Assembly (NCBI GenBank): GCA_024400935.1
Contig: JAKSLZ010000004.1
Span: forward strand, 1 to 64,000
Origin: Muribaculaceae bacterium
GTDB lineage: Bacteria > Bacteroidota > Bacteroidia > Bacteroidales > Muribaculaceae
Length of the DNA: 64,000 nucleotides
Direction: 5' to 3'
Position 1 is the stretch's first letter; every line of letters begins with the position of its first letter. Of this stretch, positions 58,951 through 64,000 are shown piece by piece. A program made the position numbers and the translations under genes. The notes below the pieces were generated by a model, which made no database searches, was not told the DNA's origin, and saw only the letters and a list, made by a program, of their open reading frames with translations.

Positions 58951-59777
58951 AATGTTTGATTTTTAAGTTGATATACAATGTCGCGCAGCCGTGCCGCCTG
59001 GTCAAGCGGACGCGATGCATCCAGGGTTTGCCAGTCGATGGGCTTGCCCATATAAATCTTAAATGTCGAGTTGCGTTTCTTATACATCTCGTCGGGCAGA
59101 TACAGCATCTCAATGTTGAACTTGATGCCCAGCCGCTTGCGCCACTTGGCCAAGCGGTAGAAGAAACGGGAGTTGATGGCATCGACATATATAGGGACCA
59201 CGTCGCGCTGGTCGTGCACGGCACGCACCACCACATGCTTGTTCCAGCGCAGGTCGGCCACAGAGCCGTCATCTTGCAGGCGCGAGCACAGCCCTGCCGG
59301 GAAAGTGAGCATCTGGTTGTCACCGCTATACTGCTGGCTGATGAGCTCAGCCGCTTGGCGCGACTGGCGCCCGTGCTTGTTGATGGGCAAGAAGATGCAT
59401 TGCAGTGGCTTGATGGCCATGAGCAGGTCGTTGACCATAAAGCGGATGTTGCCGTCATAGTGCCGACCCACGTGCGAGATGAGAGCCAGGCCGTCGAGGC
59501 CACCCAGCGGATGGTTTGCCACAAAGACATATCGCTTGCCGGGCTGCAACTGGTGCATGCCTTCAATCTCAACGTCCACATTGAGGAATTTGAGCACGTG
59601 CTGGGCAAAGTCCACGCCCTCAAGTCCGCGCCCCGAAGCCAGCACCTCATTGATCATATCCTCGTGTATGGTGCGTTTGAGCCACCTGATGGCCCAGCCT
59701 GGGATATAGCGGTAATGGCGCGGCATCCGTGCCCGCAATATCTGGTCAACATCAATATGTAGCGCCTGTTCACTCAT
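58947..59777 (-). CDS. glsA: PlsC-like O-acyltransferase of glycine-lipid synthesis
   Basis: 276 residues. The acyltransferase motif is FVANHPLGGLDGLAL (the HPxGGLD form of the PlsC HX4D box), followed by LPINKHGRQSR and TFPAGLCSRL. It matches OlsA/GlsA-type enzymes that add the second fatty acid to the hydroxyl of the N-acylated amino acid. The gene precedes glsB with a four-base overlap (ATGA), as in other Bacteroidales. Confidence 0.85.
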   Translation of the reverse strand: MSEQALHIDVDQILRARMPRHYRYIPGWAIRWLKRTIHEDMINEVLASGRGLEGVDFAQHVLKFLNVDVEIEGMHQLQPGKRYVFVANHPLGGLDGLALISHVGRHYDGNIRFMVNDLLMAIKPLQCIFLPINKHGRQSRQAAELISQQYSGDNQMLTFPAGLCSRLQDDGSVADLRWNKHVVVRAVHDQRDVVPIYVDAINSRFFYRLAKWRKRLGIKFNIEMLYLPDEMYKKRNSTFKIYMGKPIDWQTLDASRPLDQAARLRDIVYQLKNQTL

Positions 59778-59871
59778 AATAACCTACAAAGTTAATAAAC
59801 TTTGTCCAACTCCATACTAATAAACCAAAAAATAATTCAACTACTCGGCAATAAAGGCAATGTTTTGGGCA

Positions 59872-59901
59872 CAAAAAAACAGAAACCCTTCGGGATTTCT
59901 G
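59872..59901 (-). terminator. Terminator of the TonB-C gene
   Basis: CAGAAACCC (59880-59888) pairs with GGG-A-TTTCTG (59892-59901). On the minus strand a run of seven T follows. It ends transcription of the gene at 59972-61054. Confidence 0.85.
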
Positions 59902-59971
59902 CTTGTTGGAGTGCAATATGCGTTTTTGTGGCGCTATGTGTATTTACATCAAAATCTAATAGAAGCCGTCT

Positions 59972-61054
59972 TTAGTGTTTCTTGGAGTGTTTTCTTTTCT
60001 TGGAAGATGAGTGTTTCTTCTTGTGGGGAGCCTCGGGGAGTTTGAATGTAATGGGCAGGGTGAACGTGAAAGCATCGTTAACCACATCGCCGTTCCAGAG
60101 GACAGGAGTCCACCGGGGCATGATGCTAACCACGCGCAAGGCCTCAGCATCGAGTTCGGGGTTTACCGATCGCAGTATCACGGGATCGACAACCGTGCCG
60201 TCGCCTTTCACGAGGAAAGAGACTACAACTTTCCCCTCGATTTTCTTTTTAGCGGCATTCTCGGGATACTTGATGTTGTTGCTCAAAAATTCCATCAGTG
60301 CTGCATCACCGCCGGGAAAGGACGGATTCTCAACCTTAGCGTTGTAGACCTCTATTGTGTCGATGGGCATAGGCATTTCCACCATGCCTTCAATGGGTGG
60401 CACAATGGGCTCAGCGGGTTGTGGTTCCTGATTGCCGCCAAGGGCTTCAAGGTTGAACTTGACAGGGAGGGTGTAGCCTATATCGGCAAGTTCGCCATGC
60501 TCCATGCCGGGGGTGAATTTGGGCAGACTCTTGACCACACGCACTGCCTCGGCATCAAATTGCGGCCCAAGCGAGCGGGCAACTTTCACGCTGTCGACAC
60601 TGCCGTCTTTCATGACGCAAAATTGCACAATCACACTGGGTTTTCCTTCTATATGCGCTTCCTTGGGCAAGCGGGAATAGTCAATGTGCTCAGCAATATA
60701 TTTCATCAAGCGGGCATCTCCGCCGGGAAAACATGGCGGACGAAAACCGGGTACTTCACCGAATATTTCGTTCTTGCAGGTCTGCTGCGTGGCGACGGTG
60801 TCGCACGCTTCCTGAGCCTGTGCGGGTGCAGCCACAGCGAGTCCCAGACCGGCCACAACGACAGCCTTGCCCAGCATGCGGCGCAGCGACAACTGTTGCT
60901 CGATGTAGCGCATTTCGGCCTCACACATGGGGCAAGTGCCGGCGCAGTCACCCTTGTGGGTGCACACGGCGGGAGTGTACTCAATCTCGTTGGCGCGAGC
61001 AATCTCGCTGCGCACTTGCTTCAATGCCTTGCATTTGTCTTTGCCGAAACTCAT
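59972..61054 (-). CDS. Double TonB-C protein with N-terminal four-Cys motif
   Basis: 360 residues from Met at 61054. The N-terminal 70 residues repeat the block of the protein at 1822: Cys 31, 37, 41 and 44 in CTHKGDCAGTCPMCE, then YIEQQLSLRRMLGKAVVVAG and a membrane segment. Two TonB-C domains follow (from FPGGDARLMKYI and FPGGDAALMEFLSNNIKYPE), and a Lys/His/Ser-rich tail. An in-frame start at 61264 would add 70 residues that no homologue has. Role unknown; possibly a periplasm-spanning linker with a cytoplasmic metal site. Confidence 0.85.
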   Translation of the reverse strand: MSFGKDKCKALKQVRSEIARANEIEYTPAVCTHKGDCAGTCPMCEAEMRYIEQQLSLRRMLGKAVVVAGLGLAVAAPAQAQEACDTVATQQTCKNEIFGEVPGFRPPCFPGGDARLMKYIAEHIDYSRLPKEAHIEGKPSVIVQFCVMKDGSVDSVKVARSLGPQFDAEAVRVVKSLPKFTPGMEHGELADIGYTLPVKFNLEALGGNQEPQPAEPIVPPIEGMVEMPMPIDTIEVYNAKVENPSFPGGDAALMEFLSNNIKYPENAAKKKIEGKVVVSFLVKGDGTVVDPVILRSVNPELDAEALRVVSIMPRWTPVLWNGDVVNDAFTFTLPITFKLPEAPHKKKHSSSKKRKHSKKH

Positions 61055-61185
61055 ATAGCGCTGATAAAAAAGTAACTTCTCTTGCGACCGGCCTTCCCGG
61101 GTTTTTCGGATAGGCCGGGGTCGCTGGGGAATTGGGGGGATGAGGTGGGTGGTGGAATCCTGTGGGTGCTTCTGTGCTGTTTTTA

Positions 61186-63708
61186 TCACACTTTGCCCAG
61201 GATGATGTTGACCAGTATGTTGAGGTCGGTTGTGTCTACGGTGCTGTCGCCGTTGAGGTCGCACAGGCCGATGGTTGCGGGACGATAGCCCGAGGTCTTG
61301 CCCAGGATGACGTTGAGGAGCACTGTGATGTCGCTCACGTCGACTACCTTGTCACCGTTGACGTCGCCCACGAGGTCTATCTTAAAGCTGTGGGTGGTGT
61401 ACTGGCTCATGCCGCTCTCATACTGTGCCTGGATGGCCACGGTGTGCTGGCCTGCCTTGACATCGTTGAGCACGATGGCGGGTTCAGTGGTGGCGCCAAC
61501 CTCGGCGTTGTCAAACTTGACGTTGTACTGCTTCACGTCGCCCACATCCACTGTGGTGCCCTCGTCGTCGAGGTTGCCCACATAGAAGTTGTCGATCTGC
61601 GAGAAGAACGCGTCAAACGATGTGTAGTGGATGCCTATGCGCACCTTCTGTCCTGCATATGCACTCAAGTCGGTCTCGTAAAGCGTCCACACGCCGTAGC
61701 TCACGGGATTGATGTAGCTCACGTCGTCCCACGAGTCGGTGACGGGGTTCTGTGCACCGTCCTTAAACACGCACACGCTCATGCTCTCGGGGTACTCGGC
61801 ATAGGCCTTGGCGGCAAAGCGGCACACGAAGTTGTCGCGGATGGTGATTTCGGGTGAAACGAGCCACTTGTTGGCACCGTTGTTCTGCGGAGAGAAGAAG
61901 ATGACGGTCTTGTCGCCCGAGGGTGCCATCACCGCGGGGTCGGTGGGCATCATGGCGGGCTTGGTGTGCCAGGGGTTGAAGATCATGGGAGGCACGGGGC
62001 AGGGAGCGCCGGGAGTGCTTGCGCCGGGGAAGGTGACGATGTTGCTTGCCGAACCCAGGCCGATGGGGTAGCAGGGATGCTGGTCCATGTCGTAGGTCCT
62101 CCAGTTGCCAAAGCGGCCGGTGGCAAAGTCGTCGTAGGCCTCAAAGTCATCGGTGAACGAGATGTTCTGGTTCCACTTCACGGTCACCTGGTTAGCGTTA
62201 GCGCCGGTAACCTTGGAGTCGACGGTCACGTTATAGGGGTTGATGATTTTCTCCTTAAGCTCGATGTTGAGGGTCATGTCGCCGTCAATGTTAAGCTGCT
62301 GGCTGTAAGTTTCATAGTTGGGTATGGTGACGCCCAGCAGGTAGCTGCCCTTCATGACAGAGGGGAAGACAGCCTTGCCGCGTATGATTTCGGCCTCATA
62401 CTGCTCGCCCGAGGCCTCGTCAGTGATTGATATCCACTCGCCGTTGACGTTCTTACCGTTGTTAGTGGTGATGGCGGCTTCGAGTCGTGCAGCGGCGTTG
62501 CTGATGGTGATCACGGTGTCGACAACCTCGGTTGTAGAGGCAGGATAAACGGCCTGAACACCCAGCTTGTAAGTGCCAGCCTCGAGGTCATTGAACTGCC
62601 ACTCATAGTCCTCGGTGGTACCCACGAGTGCGTCATTGAGATAAACGTTGAACGACTCATTGGGGTTGCCGGCCGACTGCGGAGTCACGCGGCGTGCACG
62701 CTTGGGTGCGCTGTAGCTCTTGTCCTGGCCCACATACACGTCATCGACCATGAGCATGAATGCGCCGCCGTTGTTGGCCTCGCTGATGTAGCGTATTGCC
62801 AGGCGCACCTGCTTGCCGGCGTATGCTGTGAGGTCGTATTTCTTGTTTACCCAACCCTTATAGTCGGCAGTCTCATAGTTGCCGGGGTTGAGTTGCTTGA
62901 AGTCCTTCTTTTGGGGGTTGTCGAGCACTGTGGTGACATAGACCTGGAACTTCTCTTTGTATACATCGGCGGCCTTGGCCATGAACGAGAAGATATTCTG
63001 GTTGCCCGGGGTGATTACTGGTGTGATGAGCCAGTCGTCGTTTTGGGCACCGCTCTCGGTGCGTGTGAAGCCCACATACTGCTTGCCGCTGTAGGGTCGC
63101 AGGATGGGATAGTCATACCACCATGCGGGCTGTACCACCAGGGGGTTGATGATTTGCGCATACTGCATTCCGCCTCGGTTGAGATAAGAGCCCACCAGCG
63201 CTGCCGCATTGAGGCCGTCGCCGTCGATACCGCTCCACTGGCCCCACTTCACAGCAAAGGGGTCGTAGCTCTCGAAGTCGTCCCAGAACACGGGAGGCTC
63301 CTGGTTCCAGGTGAAAGTGAGGTCGTTGAGTCCCGTGATGGGGTTGTGTGCGATGCTGGTGCTGAGCGAGTAAGGGGTGAGCGTTTGCTCGGCAAGCGTC
63401 AGCTCCACAGTAGTGTCGGCAACGACATTGAAGTCTTTTCGTGCCGAGTCATATCCGCGTGCCGAGGCTTCGAGCGAATGATTGCCGGCATATACCTTGA
63501 GCGAGGCAACGCCCTGCTCGTTGAGCGCGATATTGCCATAAGAAAGGGCATAGTCGGTTTGCTTGAGCACCACAGCAGCGCCGTTTACCGGTCCGCCGTT
63601 GGGGCCCTTGACTGCGATAGTGAGGTTTATGTTGCGTTTTTGTGCCACGGCAGGCACAATGGCTGCCACAACCATAATGGTAACCGCGAGGTATCTTAAT
63701 GTCTTCAT
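61186..63708 (-). CDS. Large secreted choice-of-anchor protein with C-terminal dockerin
   Basis: 840 residues from the ATG at 63708 (a GTG at 63711 is the alternative). Signal peptide ends VPAVAQ. Beta-sandwich domains of CarboxypepD-like type (NGAAVVLKQTDYALSYGN) and two choice-of-anchor J/cleaved-adhesin modules (WDDFESYDPFAVKWGQWSG; FTDDFEAYDDFATGRFGNW) precede a C-terminal dockerin pair (VNGDKVVDVSDITVLLNVIL, LNGDSTVDTTDLNILVNIIL). The -7 box TAACTTTG lies at 63731-63738 (minus strand). Probably a surface or secreted adhesin. Confidence 0.85.
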   Translation of the reverse strand: MKTLRYLAVTIMVVAAIVPAVAQKRNINLTIAVKGPNGGPVNGAAVVLKQTDYALSYGNIALNEQGVASLKVYAGNHSLEASARGYDSARKDFNVVADTTVELTLAEQTLTPYSLSTSIAHNPITGLNDLTFTWNQEPPVFWDDFESYDPFAVKWGQWSGIDGDGLNAAALVGSYLNRGGMQYAQIINPLVVQPAWWYDYPILRPYSGKQYVGFTRTESGAQNDDWLITPVITPGNQNIFSFMAKAADVYKEKFQVYVTTVLDNPQKKDFKQLNPGNYETADYKGWVNKKYDLTAYAGKQVRLAIRYISEANNGGAFMLMVDDVYVGQDKSYSAPKRARRVTPQSAGNPNESFNVYLNDALVGTTEDYEWQFNDLEAGTYKLGVQAVYPASTTEVVDTVITISNAAARLEAAITTNNGKNVNGEWISITDEASGEQYEAEIIRGKAVFPSVMKGSYLLGVTIPNYETYSQQLNIDGDMTLNIELKEKIINPYNVTVDSKVTGANANQVTVKWNQNISFTDDFEAYDDFATGRFGNWRTYDMDQHPCYPIGLGSASNIVTFPGASTPGAPCPVPPMIFNPWHTKPAMMPTDPAVMAPSGDKTVIFFSPQNNGANKWLVSPEITIRDNFVCRFAAKAYAEYPESMSVCVFKDGAQNPVTDSWDDVSYINPVSYGVWTLYETDLSAYAGQKVRIGIHYTSFDAFFSQIDNFYVGNLDDEGTTVDVGDVKQYNVKFDNAEVGATTEPAIVLNDVKAGQHTVAIQAQYESGMSQYTTHSFKIDLVGDVNGDKVVDVSDITVLLNVILGKTSGYRPATIGLCDLNGDSTVDTTDLNILVNIILGKV

Positions 63709-63835
63709 CACGTTAAAATTGATTAGTGTGCAAAGTTAGTGATTTTTTTTCATGTGTAGCCGTTTAGCCATTTTAAATTTCGCTCTATTCAGAAAAATCA
63801 TTACCTTTGTACATTATAACGAACTAATAAAAGAT

Positions 63836-64000
63836 ATGAAACATCTCATCATGTGCACTACACTCGTTGCTGCGGGGGCTGTTGCCTCGCAGGCTAAGAC
63901 CATCAACTATCCCGACGCGCGCCGCGTCGACACCGTGGACACCTACTTTGGCACACCCGTGGCCGACCCCTATCGCTGGCTCGAGGATGACAACAGTGAG
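63836..64000 (+). CDS. Prolyl oligopeptidase (S9A), 3' end outside window
   Basis: 55 codons before the window ends. A signal peptide (MKHLIMCTTLVAAGAVASQA) leads into YPDARRVDTVDTYFGTPVAD and PYRWLEDDNS, the N-terminal signature of prolyl oligopeptidases, which cleave after proline in small peptides. Bacteroidales forms are usually periplasmic. The -7 box TACCTTTG lies at 63802-63809. Confidence 0.85.
   Translation, partial: MKHLIMCTTLVAAGAVASQAKTINYPDARRVDTVDTYFGTPVADPYRWLEDDNSE

Noticed and set aside
61162..61857. 231-residue plus-strand ORF
   Set aside because: Antisense shadow of the dockerin protein gene at 61186-63708.

Overview
The window looks like chromosomal DNA of a gut-type Bacteroidales bacterium, most like Muribaculaceae or Prevotellaceae. 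This rests on promoters of the Bacteroidetes form TTTG-N19-TAnnTTTG, many short MKK-type lipoproteins, BspA-like and choice-of-anchor proteins with dockerins, FISUMP proteins, C-terminal sorting-like tails, and glsA/glsB and Wzi homologues. There is no rRNA, so the family is an inference.

Layout. 0-14 kb: envelope genes (an acyltransferase, two TonB-C proteins, lipoproteins, a TPR/HTH regulator, a BspA-like dockerin protein, outer-membrane proteins, a YihY-like membrane protein). 14.6-23 kb: large secreted adhesin-like proteins and a repeat-rich, strongly structured non-coding stretch (21.1-21.7 kb). 23-32.9 kb: metabolism and surface genes (MalY-like aminotransferase with DUF3737, two FISUMP proteins, preA, an AraC-type regulator, gdhA). 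33-43.8 kb: an accessory zone with a decayed DUF4143 ATPase ending in a 33-bp repeat array, a DUF3791/DUF3990 locus, a DUF4160/DUF2442 cassette between 132-bp duplications, a CoA-transferase, flavodoxins, and a REP-associated transposase whose REP is split by a MITE. 43.8-53.3 kb: an RNA-repair island. 53.8-54.2 kb: four tRNA genes. 54.3-64 kb: envelope genes (Wzi-like protein, glycine-lipid acyltransferases, TonB-C protein, dockerin protein) and the start of a prolyl oligopeptidase.

The most notable system is at 43.8-53.3 kb. A minus-strand operon (HD/CCA-transferase C-terminal part, polynucleotide-kinase-like P-loop protein, Thg1-like reverse polymerase, WYL regulator) lies opposite rtcB, a Ro60/TROVE protein (rsr) and a second WYL-type regulator that lacks the WYL domain. 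Between rtcB and rsr, and just after rsr, I read six Y-RNA-like RNAs. They share a two-stem core with a TGCCGTA strand on the 5' side and, in most, a GYCTGTTGC-like strand on the 3' side. Two contain a circularly permuted tRNA mimic (T-arm, closed acceptor, D-arm), and one contains a degenerate in-order tRNA with a CAT anticodon loop. A complete tRNA(CAT) cloverleaf sits inside the array. The likely theme is sensing, binding and repair of damaged tRNA-like RNAs. An AAA/DUF4143 gene bounded by 46-47-bp direct repeats has apparently been inserted between the two halves.

All coordinates, promoters and RNA folds were read by eye. Family names come from recognised motifs, not from searches.
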